Source: Micavibrio_B sp964633355 (lineage in GTDB: Bacteria; Pseudomonadota; Alphaproteobacteria; Micavibrionales; Micavibrionaceae). Taken from it: 64,000 bases of DNA. The notes under the pieces were generated by a model that saw nothing but the letters and a program-made list of their open reading frames with translations, made no database searches and was not told the DNA's origin. The stretch lies in contig CAZWGO010000006.1 in assembly GCA_964633355.1 (NCBI GenBank), forward strand, positions 48,879 through 112,878, given 5' to 3'. The position numbers and the translations under genes are program-made. The stretch's first letter is position 1, and every line of letters begins with the position of its first letter. Below, piece by piece: positions 17,293 to 26,585 of this stretch.

Positions 17293-17945
17293 TGTCAAAT
17301 CTTCAACTCCGCATAATTTCCGCGCTCGTCATGCTTCCATTCGTGGTCGGTGCAGTATTTATGGGCGGTATGCCGTTTATGATTTTTACCGGAGTTATTT
17401 TTGTTCTAGCCGTTTATGAATGGGTCAGGCTTTCTTTAAAAACTCAAAGCAAAGTCGGTTTTCTTCTATTCGGCCTGATTTACTTGCCGCTTTGCTTTTA
17501 TGAATTCTATTTTCTGCGGACCGGTTTTGTTGACGGGCTATATCTGGTCATCTCAATGTTACTGGTTATATGGTCGGCAGATATCGGCGCTTACTTTGTG
17601 GGTCGTAAATTCGGCAAGCATAAAATGGCTCCAACGATGAGCCCGAATAAAAGCTGGGAAGGTCTGGCAGGGGCTATGTTTTTTTCAGCGCTGATGATGA
17701 TCGTTTTGATGAAGTATGTTTTTACATCCGACTCCAGCCCAAGCTTGCTTATTTTGGCTTTGACCGGCGCTATGCTCGGTTACGTTGGCCAAGCTGGCGA
17801 TCTTTTGGAATCTTTTCTGAAAAGAAAAGCAGGTGAAAAAGATTCCAGTAAGTTAATTCCCGGCCATGGCGGCGTACTTGACCGCGTGGATTCAATTCTT
17901 CTTGTTTCCCCGATTTTCGTTTTTATCGCGGCCTATGTCCTGTAA
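17292..17945 (+). CDS. cdsA: Phosphatidate cytidylyltransferase
   Basis: CdsA makes CDP-diacylglycerol, the precursor of all membrane phospholipids. The 217-residue protein is shorter than the E. coli enzyme but within the alphaproteobacterial range. It has several transmembrane helices and the conserved catalytic region: WSADIGAYFVGRKFGKHK, MSPNKSWEGLAGA near residue 116, GQAGDLLESFLKRKAGEKDS, and the CDP-alcohol signature LIPGHGGVLDRVDS near 190-203. It overlaps uppS by one base and dxr by 11 bases. Confidence 0.95.
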   Translation: MSNLQLRIISALVMLPFVVGAVFMGGMPFMIFTGVIFVLAVYEWVRLSLKTQSKVGFLLFGLIYLPLCFYEFYFLRTGFVDGLYLVISMLLVIWSADIGAYFVGRKFGKHKMAPTMSPNKSWEGLAGAMFFSALMMIVLMKYVFTSDSSPSLLILALTGAMLGYVGQAGDLLESFLKRKAGEKDSSKLIPGHGGVLDRVDSILLVSPIFVFIAAYVL

Positions 17946-19086
17946 ATCGATCACTGTTCTTGGTTCAACCGGTTCCATCGGCAAAAGTACCCTCGATCTT
18001 CTAAAATTTCACGCCGATAAATTCGACGTGGTTGCGCTTACCGCTAATAAAAATGCCGATTTGTTAATCAAGCAAGCCTTGCAATTCAAACCAAAGCTGG
18101 TCGCTATCGGCGATACGTCGTTATTCCAGCAGGTTAAATCCGCTCTATCGTCCCATGGTATAAAAGTTGTTGCCGGAGAAGAGGGGATTCTGGAAGCCGC
18201 TTCCATGCCTGTCGATATATCCGTCGCTGCGATTGTCGGTATGCGCGGGCTCAAATCCGCTATGGCAACGCTCGGTAATGCGAGAGTTTTGGCGATTGCA
18301 AATAAAGAACCACTGGTTGCCGCCGGAAAAATTTTTCTTGAGCTGGCAAAATCAAAAGGTACAAAAATCCTGCCATTGGATAGCGAGCATAATGCGATCT
18401 TTCAGGTTTTTGAAAATGACAACCGCACATCCATTTCAAAACTTATTTTGACAGCTTCCGGCGGACCGTTCCGCACCTGGTCTTATGAAGAGATGGAGAA
18501 GGCGACGCTGGAACAGGCGCTCAAACATCCAAACTGGAGCATGGGATCGAAGATCACCATCGATAGTGCAACATTGATGAACAAGGCTTTAGAAGTTATT
18601 GAAGCGTCTTATTTATTCGATATGTCATGGGATAAAATCGATGTGCTGGTTCATCCGCAATCGGTTGTGCATTCGATGGTCGAATACTCGGACGGATCTG
18701 TTTTGGCGCAGCTTGGCGCGCCGGATATGCGAACCCCTATTGCTTATGCTCTTGCATGGCCGCAGCGCATAGAAACATCGGGCGAAAAACTGGACTGGAC
18801 CAAGGTTCAAACTCTGGAATTTTATCAGCCGGACTTAGGTAAATTTCCCGCGCTTCAAATGGCCTATGATTGCCTGAAAGGCGATTCTCATCTGCCCGTT
18901 ATCTTTAATGCCGCCAATGAAATCGCAGTAGAGGCGTTTCTGGACAGGAAAATCGGTTTCAACGATATTTTACGGATTGTACGAAAATCTTTGGAATCTC
19001 AATCGCTTGCATCTGTACATACGCTGGATGATGTAATAAATCTTGATATATCTGTGCGCGAGCGCACGAAATCCTATATAATCTAG
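17935..19086 (+). CDS. dxr: 1-deoxy-D-xylulose 5-phosphate reductoisomerase
   Basis: Dxr converts DXP to MEP with NADPH in the non-mevalonate isoprenoid pathway and is the fosmidomycin target. The 383-residue protein has the NADPH-binding GSTGSIGKSTLDLL near residues 10-23, an ANKEPLVAAG motif near 122, the metal-binding LPLDSEHNAIFQ near 146, and the catalytic loop containing PNWSMGSKITIDSATLMNK near 200. I chose ATG 17935, giving an 11-base overlap with cdsA. The longer frame from 17866 lies wholly inside the conserved cdsA C-terminus. Confidence 0.96.
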   Translation: MSCKSITVLGSTGSIGKSTLDLLKFHADKFDVVALTANKNADLLIKQALQFKPKLVAIGDTSLFQQVKSALSSHGIKVVAGEEGILEAASMPVDISVAAIVGMRGLKSAMATLGNARVLAIANKEPLVAAGKIFLELAKSKGTKILPLDSEHNAIFQVFENDNRTSISKLILTASGGPFRTWSYEEMEKATLEQALKHPNWSMGSKITIDSATLMNKALEVIEASYLFDMSWDKIDVLVHPQSVVHSMVEYSDGSVLAQLGAPDMRTPIAYALAWPQRIETSGEKLDWTKVQTLEFYQPDLGKFPALQMAYDCLKGDSHLPVIFNAANEIAVEAFLDRKIGFNDILRIVRKSLESQSLASVHTLDDVINLDISVRERTKSYII

Positions 19087-19111
19087 TATCTCAAAACCTT
19101 AAGGATATTTA

Positions 19112-20476
19112 ATGAACGAAATTTTTGAATGGGCCCAGATGGCGGCCACCAATATAGGCTTTTTCGGCGTGACTTTTCTCGCTGTATTGGGCCTGCTGGT
19201 TTTCATTCATGAGTGGGGGCATTATATTATTGCGCGCGCCTGCGGTGTTAAAGTCGACACATTTTCGATTGGCTTCGGCAAGGAAATCTGGGGTTTCAAC
19301 GACAAGCACGGTACACGCTGGAAAGTCTCGCTGATCCCGCTTGGTGGCTATGTCAAAATGTTCGGTGATACGGATCCGGCCAGTGCTGGCCATGTCGAAG
19401 GCAATGAGCTGTCGGCAAGCGAACGTTCAGTTGCATTTTTTGCCAAACCCGTTGCAAGCCGCGCGGCTATCGTTTTTGCCGGTCCTGCGATCAATTTTAT
19501 TTTTGCCATTATTGTTCTGGCTATTCTTTATATATCCGTCGGCAAACCGATTACGCCGCCGCAAGCAATGGGCGTGGAAGTTGGCGGGGCTGCGGACATG
19601 GCAGGATTCCAGCCGCACGATATCATTAAAACCATCAATGGCCGCGAGATTGAGAGCTTCGACAATATCAAGCGCGAAGTCATGATTGCCTTGAATACAG
19701 AGATGAATTTTGTTGTTGAGCGCGACGGCAAGGAAATCGAGCTGAAGGCTACGCCTAAAGTCGTTGAAGAAGAAGATCGTTTCGGCTTCAAGCATCAACT
19801 GGGCTTTTTGGGACTGATCGGGCCGGCAAACGGGCTTGATGTTAAAGCTATTGCCAAGATCAATGGCCGTGAGACAGGCAAGGATGTGAATGCAACGCGT
19901 CAGGCCTTGGTTGAAAACATGGGTAAGGATCTGACACTCGAAATGACCGGAGGCAAGCCGGGATCGAGCATGCGCGTGCGCCCGCCAGCCGATATGAATG
20001 ATAAGATCGGCGATGAGAAAGCTCCTGAGTATAACGCTCTTATACTGGGCGTGCGCCCGGGTGATGAAATCCGGACCATGAATCCGATCTCAGCCGTCGG
20101 TGAAGCAGTTGTCGATACAGGCCAGATTATTTCCGATACATTGAAGGCCTTGGGCCAGATGATTACCGGAACGAGAAGCGCGACCGAGTTGGGTGGCATC
20201 ATCCGAATCGGTGCGATTGCCGGAGACATGGCAGAGCGGGGAATGATCGCGCTTGCAACGTTCACGGCTCTATTGTCGATCAATCTCGGGCTTATTAACC
20301 TTTTCCCGATCCCGATGCTGGACGGCGGACATCTGGTGTTTTACGGACTTGAGGCCCTGAAAGGTCGTCCATTGTCCGAAAAAGTGCAGGAATACGCGTT
20401 TCGCTTCGGTATGGTGGTTCTGGTTAGCCTCATGGTCTTCGCGAATCTGAATGATATCGTTCAGCTTATATTCTAA
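19112..20476 (+). CDS. rseP: Site-2 protease RseP
   Basis: RseP is an intramembrane zinc metalloprotease that cleaves anti-sigma factors and remnant signal peptides. The 454-residue protein has HEWGH at residues 33-37 inside the first transmembrane helix, a periplasmic PDZ region (GVEVGGAADMAGFQPHDIIKTINGR), a second partial PDZ region, and the C-terminal zinc ligand motif NLFPIPMLDGGH near residue 395-406. An AAGGA ribosome binding site precedes the ATG. It sits between dxr and bamA, the standard order. Confidence 0.96.
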   Translation: MNEIFEWAQMAATNIGFFGVTFLAVLGLLVFIHEWGHYIIARACGVKVDTFSIGFGKEIWGFNDKHGTRWKVSLIPLGGYVKMFGDTDPASAGHVEGNELSASERSVAFFAKPVASRAAIVFAGPAINFIFAIIVLAILYISVGKPITPPQAMGVEVGGAADMAGFQPHDIIKTINGREIESFDNIKREVMIALNTEMNFVVERDGKEIELKATPKVVEEEDRFGFKHQLGFLGLIGPANGLDVKAIAKINGRETGKDVNATRQALVENMGKDLTLEMTGGKPGSSMRVRPPADMNDKIGDEKAPEYNALILGVRPGDEIRTMNPISAVGEAVVDTGQIISDTLKALGQMITGTRSATELGGIIRIGAIAGDMAERGMIALATFTALLSINLGLINLFPIPMLDGGHLVFYGLEALKGRPLSEKVQEYAFRFGMVVLVSLMVFANLNDIVQLIF

Positions 20477-20490
20477 TTTCATAACATATT

Positions 20491-20543
20491 CTGCCCAGTG
20501 TACCTCACTTGCCAAATAATGCTTGCTAGAGCACACTGGGCAG
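20491..20543. promoter_or_regulatory. Inverted repeat between rseP and bamA
   Basis: CTGCCCAGTGT at 20491-20501 and ACACTGGGCAG at 20533-20543 are perfect 11-base inverted repeats separated by 31 bases. A short TAATTTT tract follows the second arm. It could be a weak terminator or RNA processing hairpin, or a DNA site for a dimeric regulator in front of bamA. The stem is long for chance and does not match the dispersed GAAA palindromes. Confidence 0.5.
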
Positions 20544-20603
20544 AGTAATTTTCTCCTGATTTATCAAGTCTAACAATCATTTACCGAGCCAGAGATCATT
20601 CCC

Positions 20604-22871
20604 ATGCGGCAATATTTCCGTTACCTGTTTTCAACAGCTGCGATCATCCTAACAGCCGTCCCGTCATCATGGGCCGCGACCGTTAGGGAAATAAAAGTTG
20701 CTGGTACAGAACGAATTGAACCAGCCACGGTAATGAGCTATCTCGAGCTCAAGCAAGGCGATGAAGCGTCGCAAGAAGCGCTCGACAGCGCATTGAAAGG
20801 ATTGTTTGCAACAGGCCTGTTTGCCGACGTTACATTGTCCGAAAGCAACGGTGTCGTTACCGTTAATGTCGTCGAAAATCCGGTCATCAATGTGATCGCA
20901 TTCGAAGGCAATGACGAGATCAAGGATGAAGAACTGCAAGCGGAAATTCAATTGCGCTCGCGTCAGGTTTTCACGCGTACAAAAGTGCAGGAAGATGTTG
21001 CCCGCTTGTATGAAATTTATCGCCGCAAAGGCCAGTATTCCGCAGAAATCGAACCAAAAGTTATCAAGCTCGACCAGAACCGCGTCAATCTTGTCTTTGA
21101 AATTTCTGAAGGCCCCGTAACGGATATCAGCACAATTCGTTTTGTCGGTAATGAGCGTTTCAGCGATGATGAATTGCGTAGTGAAATGACGTCACAGGAA
21201 GCCCGCTGGTATAATTTCCTGACAACGGCTGACCGTTACGATCCAGATCGCCTTTCTTTTGATCAGGAAAAACTGCGCCAGTTTTATTTGAAAGAAGGCT
21301 ATGCCGATTTCCGCATTCTGTCGGCGGTATCCGAATTGTCTCAGGACAAGAAAAACTTTTATATCACGATGACCGTCGATGAAGGCGAACGCTATAAAGT
21401 CAATGACATTCGCGTCAATTCGCAAATCCGCAATCTCGATCCCGCAAGCTTAACCGATCAGGTGAGCTTTAAAGTCACTGACTGGTATAACGCGGAAGAA
21501 GTCAAAAACTCTGTCGATTTAATGACGAAGAAACTGGGCGATATGCAATATGCTTTCGTAACAGTCGTGCCGGATGTCGTGCGTAATCGCGACCACAAAA
21601 CGGTCGATATCGTTTTCAACATCAATGAAAGCCCACGCGTTTTCGTTGAGCGCGTCGATATCAATGGCAACGTCCGTACGCTTGATAAAGTCGTCCGTCG
21701 TCAAGTTGAACTGGTCGAAGGCGATCCGTTCAACCGTACGAAGCTGGCGAAATCCGAACAGGAGATCAAAGACCTCGGTTACTTTGAAAAAGTTGATGTC
21801 AAAACCTTACCGGGTTCTGCACCTGACAAGACAGTCATCGATGTGAACGTAGCCGAGCAATCGACCGGAGAACTTTCTGTCGGAGCCGGTTTCTCGACCG
21901 CCGACGGTCCATTGGCCGACTTTCGCATTCGTGAACGTAACCTGCTTGGCAAAGGCCAGGATTTGACACTTGCAACAACGATTGCCGGAAAACGCAGCGA
22001 ATTTGATCTGTCTTTCACAGAGCCCTATTTTATGGACCGCGATATTGCTGCCGGTGTCGATCTGTTCCATATCACGCGCGATCAGCAGGATGAATCCTCT
22101 TTCGATCAGAAACGTACGGGCGGAGGTTTGCGTCTCGGCTATCCATTGTCGGAAAACCTTCGTCAGACATTGCGTTACCGCATCGAGCAAAATGAAATCG
22201 ACAATGTCGATTCCGATGCTTCCAGATTCATTAGAGATCAGGAAGGCCAGCGTTTTACCTCTGCGATTTCACAACGTCTGGCCTATGACGATCTGGACAG
22301 CAAGCTATTCCCGACCGATGGTTATAGCTTGTGGCTCGACACTGAATTCGCAGGTCTAGGAGGTGACGCCAAGTATGTTTCGGGTAAAGCCGGTGCGGCC
22401 TATTATTATCCAGTATCCAAAGGCTGGGTTTTCAATCTTTTGGGAGAAGGTGGCGCGATCAAAGGCGTGATGGATGAAAAAGTCAGGATTAACGAGCGTT
22501 ATTTCCTTGGCAACAATACCTTCCGTGGTTTTGAAAAAGCCGGTATCGGTCCGCGTGATGAAGTTACGGGTGATGCCCTCGGTGGTAACTATTTCTATCG
22601 CGGTACGGCAGAGCTGACATTCCCGCTCGGCTTCCCGGAAGAAATGGGTATTGCCGGTCACTTGTTCAATGACATCGGTTCTCTTTGGGAGCTCGAAGAC
22701 GGCAATCAGGCAGGAGTACAGGATGAAGCATCCTTGCGTGCGGCCGCCGGTATCGGTGCGTCATGGCGCTCTCCGTTCGGTCCGGTTCGGGTCGATCTGG
22801 CTGCTCCATATATCAAGGAAGACTTTGATAAGGATGAATTGTTCCGATTCAGCTTCGGGACAAGATTCTAA
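20604..22871 (+). CDS. bamA: Outer membrane protein assembly factor BamA
   Basis: BamA is the Omp85 core of the machine that inserts beta-barrel proteins into the outer membrane. The 755-residue precursor has a signal peptide (about 1-24, cleavage near SWA-A), five POTRA domains (about 25-420), and a 16-stranded barrel (about 430-755). The barrel has the VRINERYFLGNNTFRGFEKAGIGPRD segment, which holds the lid-loop RGF motif conserved in Omp85 proteins. It ends in phenylalanine (FSFGTRF), the usual C-terminal beta signal. It is followed by skp and the lipid A genes. Confidence 0.97.
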   Translation: MRQYFRYLFSTAAIILTAVPSSWAATVREIKVAGTERIEPATVMSYLELKQGDEASQEALDSALKGLFATGLFADVTLSESNGVVTVNVVENPVINVIAFEGNDEIKDEELQAEIQLRSRQVFTRTKVQEDVARLYEIYRRKGQYSAEIEPKVIKLDQNRVNLVFEISEGPVTDISTIRFVGNERFSDDELRSEMTSQEARWYNFLTTADRYDPDRLSFDQEKLRQFYLKEGYADFRILSAVSELSQDKKNFYITMTVDEGERYKVNDIRVNSQIRNLDPASLTDQVSFKVTDWYNAEEVKNSVDLMTKKLGDMQYAFVTVVPDVVRNRDHKTVDIVFNINESPRVFVERVDINGNVRTLDKVVRRQVELVEGDPFNRTKLAKSEQEIKDLGYFEKVDVKTLPGSAPDKTVIDVNVAEQSTGELSVGAGFSTADGPLADFRIRERNLLGKGQDLTLATTIAGKRSEFDLSFTEPYFMDRDIAAGVDLFHITRDQQDESSFDQKRTGGGLRLGYPLSENLRQTLRYRIEQNEIDNVDSDASRFIRDQEGQRFTSAISQRLAYDDLDSKLFPTDGYSLWLDTEFAGLGGDAKYVSGKAGAAYYYPVSKGWVFNLLGEGGAIKGVMDEKVRINERYFLGNNTFRGFEKAGIGPRDEVTGDALGGNYFYRGTAELTFPLGFPEEMGIAGHLFNDIGSLWELEDGNQAGVQDEASLRAAAGIGASWRSPFGPVRVDLAAPYIKEDFDKDELFRFSFGTRF

Positions 22872-22892
22872 TTTTAAACGGAGTTATCTGAC

Positions 22893-23423
22893 ATGAAAAA
22901 ACTGGCGCTTTTAGCCATCGCTTTTGCAACGCTGTCTTTATCCGCAGTGGAGGCTTTTGCCGAAGTTTCAATCGGTATTATCGACACGCGAAAAATCGTT
23001 GATGAATCTGCTGCTGGGAAGAATCTTGCTGCGCAATTGAAAACACGACAGGAAAGCCTGCAAAAAGAAGCGGGCGCTTTCGAACAAAAACTAAAAGCCG
23101 AAGAACAGGACATTATTGCTAAACGTAAGGAAATGAAGCCTGAAGAATTCGATGCCAAGAAAAAAGCGTTTGAACAGGAATTCATGAAAAGCCGCCAGAC
23201 GATCCTGACCAAAAGTTCCGATCTGGATTCTGTTCGCAAAAAAGCTTTGGCCGAGCTTCAGAAAAATCTTGCCAAGGCTGCTGCCGATATTGCTGATGAG
23301 AAAAAACTTTCCATGATTGTTGATCGCCAGTTTGTTATCTTGGCGGAAGAAAGCATGGATATTACTGCAGAAGTCATGAAAAAACTGAATGAGACGGTAA
23401 AAGAAATACCGCTTGGCAAATAA
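22893..23423 (+). CDS. skp: OmpH/Skp family periplasmic chaperone
   Basis: Skp holds unfolded outer membrane proteins on their way to BamA. The 176-residue protein has an N-terminal signal peptide (about 1-23, cleavage near AFA-E). A long helical coiled-coil region follows, rich in lysine, glutamate and glutamine (about 45-130), which corresponds to the tentacles of the trimer. The short beta segment VSIGIIDTRKIVDES after the signal peptide is typical. A GGAG ribosome binding site precedes the ATG, and the stop is one base before lpxD. Confidence 0.92.
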   Translation: MKKLALLAIAFATLSLSAVEAFAEVSIGIIDTRKIVDESAAGKNLAAQLKTRQESLQKEAGAFEQKLKAEEQDIIAKRKEMKPEEFDAKKKAFEQEFMKSRQTILTKSSDLDSVRKKALAELQKNLAKAAADIADEKKLSMIVDRQFVILAEESMDITAEVMKKLNETVKEIPLGK

Positions 23424-23424
23424 T

Positions 23425-24453
23425 ATGCCTGATCAAAGATTCTTTCATAAACCTGTTGCTTTATCTCTCGCTCAGCTCGCTGCAAAATGTGACATGGAAT
23501 TAGCGAATGCTGCAGATGGAGATTTTATCGTTGAGGATCTGGCGCCGCTTGATGCTGCCAATTCCTCACAGCTTTCATTCCTCGATAACCGCAAATACCG
23601 CGAGCAATTTATTAATACAAAAGCGGGCGCTTGCATTATTCATCCGGATTTTAAAGATATCGCGCCCAAGGGGGTTCGTCTTCTTTTAAGCAAAGCACCT
23701 TATAAATCCTACGCTCTTGCGTCTTCGATGATCAATCCCGATCCAAAACCGGATACTGGTATTTCATCTTTCGCCCGTATTCATGAAACGGCGAAGATCG
23801 GCACGAATACCACGATCGAGGATTTTGTTATCATCTCAGAAGATGCGGAAATCGGCGATAATTGCTGGATCGCGCCTTATACTTTTATCGGCAAAGGCGT
23901 CAAAATCGGTAATAACTGCCGCATCATGCAGAATGTCACCATTACTCATTCCTTGATCGGCGACAATGTCAAAATTTATACAGGTGCGCGCATCGGGCAG
24001 GAAGGTTTCGGCTTCGCGATCGACCGTGCCGGCTTCGTTAAAGTGCCGCAATTGGGCCGTGTGATTATCGAGGGTTATTCAGAGATCGGCGCGAATACCA
24101 CGATCGACCGCGGCGCCCTTGGTGATACTGTGATTGGAATGGGGACATGGCTCGATAACCTGATCCAGATCGCCCATAATGTCAAAATCGGTAAAGGCTG
24201 CATCATGGCGGCTGGTGTCGGTATTTCAGGCAGTTGCGAGATAGGCGACTATGTAATGCTTGGCGGACAAGTTGGCATTGTCGGTCATCTTAAAATCGGT
24301 ACACTTGCCAAGGTTGCCGCAAAATCCGGTGTGACGCGCAATATTCCGCCGAAAGAAGAATGGATGGGATATCCGGCTATGCCATTGAAGCAATTTTTAC
24401 GTCACACGGTTTATCTGAACCGCGTGACAAAGCGAAATAAAAAAGAGGCATAA
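23425..24453 (+). CDS. lpxD: UDP-3-O-(3-hydroxyacyl)glucosamine N-acyltransferase
   Basis: LpxD adds the second acyl chain to the lipid A precursor. The 342-residue protein has an N-terminal uridine-binding domain (about 1-110) and a left-handed beta helix built from hexapeptide repeats (about 115-310). The catalytic histidine corresponds to His251 in the IQIAHNVKIG motif, preceded by ANTTIDRGALGDT. ATG 23425 was chosen; an in-frame TTG at 23413 would overlap skp. The gene is part of the lpxD-fabZ-lpxA-lpxI-lpxB lipid A operon. Confidence 0.96.
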   Translation: MPDQRFFHKPVALSLAQLAAKCDMELANAADGDFIVEDLAPLDAANSSQLSFLDNRKYREQFINTKAGACIIHPDFKDIAPKGVRLLLSKAPYKSYALASSMINPDPKPDTGISSFARIHETAKIGTNTTIEDFVIISEDAEIGDNCWIAPYTFIGKGVKIGNNCRIMQNVTITHSLIGDNVKIYTGARIGQEGFGFAIDRAGFVKVPQLGRVIIEGYSEIGANTTIDRGALGDTVIGMGTWLDNLIQIAHNVKIGKGCIMAAGVGISGSCEIGDYVMLGGQVGIVGHLKIGTLAKVAAKSGVTRNIPPKEEWMGYPAMPLKQFLRHTVYLNRVTKRNKKEA

Positions 24454-24454
24454 G

Positions 24455-24922
24455 ATGACACAAATACTTCCTATCGATGTTCGCAAAATCATGGATATGA
24501 TCCCGCATCGTTACCCGATGCTGCTGATCGACCGAATTGTTGAATTCGAACCGAATATGAAGGCCGTCGGCCTTAAGAACGTTACGATCAATGAAGACTT
24601 TTTCAACGGGCACTTCCCAGATGCGCCGGTTATGCCGGGCGTTCTGATTATCGAAGCTATGGCCCAGACATCTGCCGTTCTCGTCGTCGCATCAAACCCG
24701 AAAGACGGCGAAGGCAAACTGGTCTATTTCATGACCATTGAGAGCGCAAAATTCCGTAAGCCGGTTGTGCCAGGAGATCAGCTTCTGCTGACTGTTACCA
24801 CTATTAAATCTCGCGGCGCCGTCTGGAAATTCAAAGGCGAAGCTCATGTCGATGGCCAATTGGTCGCCGAAGCCGAGTTTGGCGCGATGATCGTCGATCC
24901 CGATAAAAACGTAACAAGCTGA
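24455..24922 (+). CDS. fabZ: 3-hydroxyacyl-[acyl-carrier-protein] dehydratase FabZ
   Basis: FabZ dehydrates 3-hydroxyacyl-ACP in fatty acid elongation and so competes with lipid A synthesis for 3-hydroxymyristoyl-ACP. The 155-residue protein has the hot-dog fold motifs PHRYPMLLIDRI near residues 17-28 and GHFPDAPVMPGVLIIEAMAQ at 52-71, with catalytic His53 and Glu67. It starts one base after lpxD. Its position inside the lipid A cluster is conserved across proteobacteria. Confidence 0.97.
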   Translation: MTQILPIDVRKIMDMIPHRYPMLLIDRIVEFEPNMKAVGLKNVTINEDFFNGHFPDAPVMPGVLIIEAMAQTSAVLVVASNPKDGEGKLVYFMTIESAKFRKPVVPGDQLLLTVTTIKSRGAVWKFKGEAHVDGQLVAEAEFGAMIVDPDKNVTS

Positions 24923-24969
24923 AAAGCTTTGTGAGTTGCTGGCAGATAAGGATTATTTAAATTAAAGCC

Positions 24970-25770
24970 ATGAGTACACAGATTCATCCATCTGCCATTA
25001 TTGATCCCAAAGCCCGGCTTGGAGCTAATGTGAAAATTGGTCCTTTTTCTGTTGTGGGCGCGAATGTTCAGCTTCATGACAATGTCGAGCTGAAATCCCA
25101 TGTGGTGGTTGAAGGAAATACAACGGTGGGCGAAGGCACGATAATCTATCCTTTTGCCTCCATCGGTCATGCGCCACAGGATTTAAAATTTCATGGCGAA
25201 GCTTCCGAGCTTATTATCGGTAAGAATAATAAAATCCGTGAACATGCGACGATGAATCCCGGAACTGAAGCCGGCGCGATGAAAACAATCGTTGGTGATA
25301 ATTGTCTTTTTATGATGAGTACACATGTGGCGCATGATTGTATTCTTGGCAATAACGTCATAATGGCAAACAATGCGACGCTGGGAGGACATGTCGTTGT
25401 CGGCGATCATGTTTTGCTGGGCGGATTATCAGCAGTACACCAATTCGTTCGCATCGGCTCTTACGCCGTTATCGGTGGTATGAGCGGTGTCGAAAGTGAT
25501 GTTATTCCTTATGGCCGTGTCAAAGGTGAGCGCGCGTTTCTTGCCGGATTAAATTTAATAGGCCTTGAACGTAACGGCTTTAACAAGGACCAGATTAGAA
25601 ATCTTCAGCGCGCTTTTAACCAACTCTTCGGTGATGAAGGCACGATGGATCAACGGATTGAAATGGTCTCTTCCGATTTCAACTCCGATCAGGCTGTTAA
25701 AGAAATTATCGAATTCGCACGCGGCAAGACAAAATTCCCCCTCTGTACGCCTTCCAAGAAAGCGGCCTGA
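24970..25770 (+). CDS. lpxA: UDP-N-acetylglucosamine acyltransferase
   Basis: LpxA catalyses the first step of lipid A synthesis, transfer of a 3-hydroxyacyl chain from ACP to UDP-GlcNAc. The 266-residue protein is a hexapeptide-repeat left-handed beta helix (about 1-190) followed by a helical C-terminal domain. The catalytic histidine is His122 in the THVAHDCILGN motif. GHAPQDLKFHGE near 66-77 is the substrate-site signature. It follows fabZ after 47 bases, with no clear ribosome binding site, and is two bases before lpxI. Confidence 0.97.
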   Translation: MSTQIHPSAIIDPKARLGANVKIGPFSVVGANVQLHDNVELKSHVVVEGNTTVGEGTIIYPFASIGHAPQDLKFHGEASELIIGKNNKIREHATMNPGTEAGAMKTIVGDNCLFMMSTHVAHDCILGNNVIMANNATLGGHVVVGDHVLLGGLSAVHQFVRIGSYAVIGGMSGVESDVIPYGRVKGERAFLAGLNLIGLERNGFNKDQIRNLQRAFNQLFGDEGTMDQRIEMVSSDFNSDQAVKEIIEFARGKTKFPLCTPSKKAA

Positions 25771-25772
25771 TC

Positions 25773-26585
25773 GTGCGTCCCGGCTTGATCGCTGGCGCAG
25801 GAAAACTGCCTTATCTTTTGATTGAAAAATGGGAAGAGCAAGGACTATCACCGGCCATTATTGCCATCGATGGTTTTGCAGAACCCGATCTTTATGCGGG
25901 TAGAACCGGCACCACTATTCCTCTTGGTTCTGCTGGTAAAATGATTTCTTATCTCAAAGAAAATAACGTCACTGATCTGGTCGTCACGGGCCGCGTATCG
26001 CGCCCAGATGTTATGAAGTTGAGGCCTGATCCTCGCGGTATGATGGTTATCGCAAAAATTCTTTTGAAAAAGAAAATCGGTGATGATGCGCTTCTTCGCA
26101 TCATAAAATCTGAAATTGAAAAGGACGGGTTTAATTTACGTTCGGTTCAGGAATTTGTGCCAGAGATTTTAACACCCGAAGGGCTTTTAACTAAAACGCC
26201 GATACCTCCGGAAGCGTTAGAGTCCATCGATCTTGGCTTTCAAGCGTCCCGTGATCATGGAGCGAAAGATCTGGGTCAGTCAGTCATCGTGCAAAATGGT
26301 TCTGTCATCGGCGTTGAAAGCGAGAAGGGCACAAATGCTCTCATACGCGAAGCTGCCAGGAATAAGCAAACTGGCTCGGGACCTATTCTCGTCAAGACTT
26401 GTAAACCACAGCAGGAAAAGGCTCTTGATTTGCCGACAGTCGGCATTTCAACGGCGAAGGAAGTTCAGGCGGCTGGTTTTTCAGGTATTGTTTTACAAGC
26501 GCATGATACTATTCTTCTCGACCGCGAAGAGGTAATTGCCTTTTGCGATGCGCATAATATTTTTCTCTACGGGAAAACGGCATGA
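25773..26585 (+). CDS. lpxI: UDP-2,3-diacylglucosamine pyrophosphatase LpxI
   Basis: LpxI hydrolyses UDP-2,3-diacylglucosamine to lipid X. It replaces LpxH in alphaproteobacteria and uses a different chemistry (attack on the alpha phosphate is reported for the family). The 270-residue protein matches the former DUF1009 family: an N-terminal GLIAGAGKLPYLL motif, TGRVSRPD near 75, and a C-terminal catalytic domain with GVESEKGTNALIREA and KTCKPQQEKALDLPTVG. It starts with GTG, the first start codon after the lpxA stop, and overlaps lpxB by four bases. Confidence 0.94.
   Translation: MRPGLIAGAGKLPYLLIEKWEEQGLSPAIIAIDGFAEPDLYAGRTGTTIPLGSAGKMISYLKENNVTDLVVTGRVSRPDVMKLRPDPRGMMVIAKILLKKKIGDDALLRIIKSEIEKDGFNLRSVQEFVPEILTPEGLLTKTPIPPEALESIDLGFQASRDHGAKDLGQSVIVQNGSVIGVESEKGTNALIREAARNKQTGSGPILVKTCKPQQEKALDLPTVGISTAKEVQAAGFSGIVLQAHDTILLDREEVIAFCDAHNIFLYGKTA

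Noticed and set aside
17866..17934. Longer N-terminus for Dxr
   Set aside because: The extra residues are read out of frame from the conserved CDP-alcohol signature of cdsA, and the normal Dxr N-terminus begins at ATG 17935.
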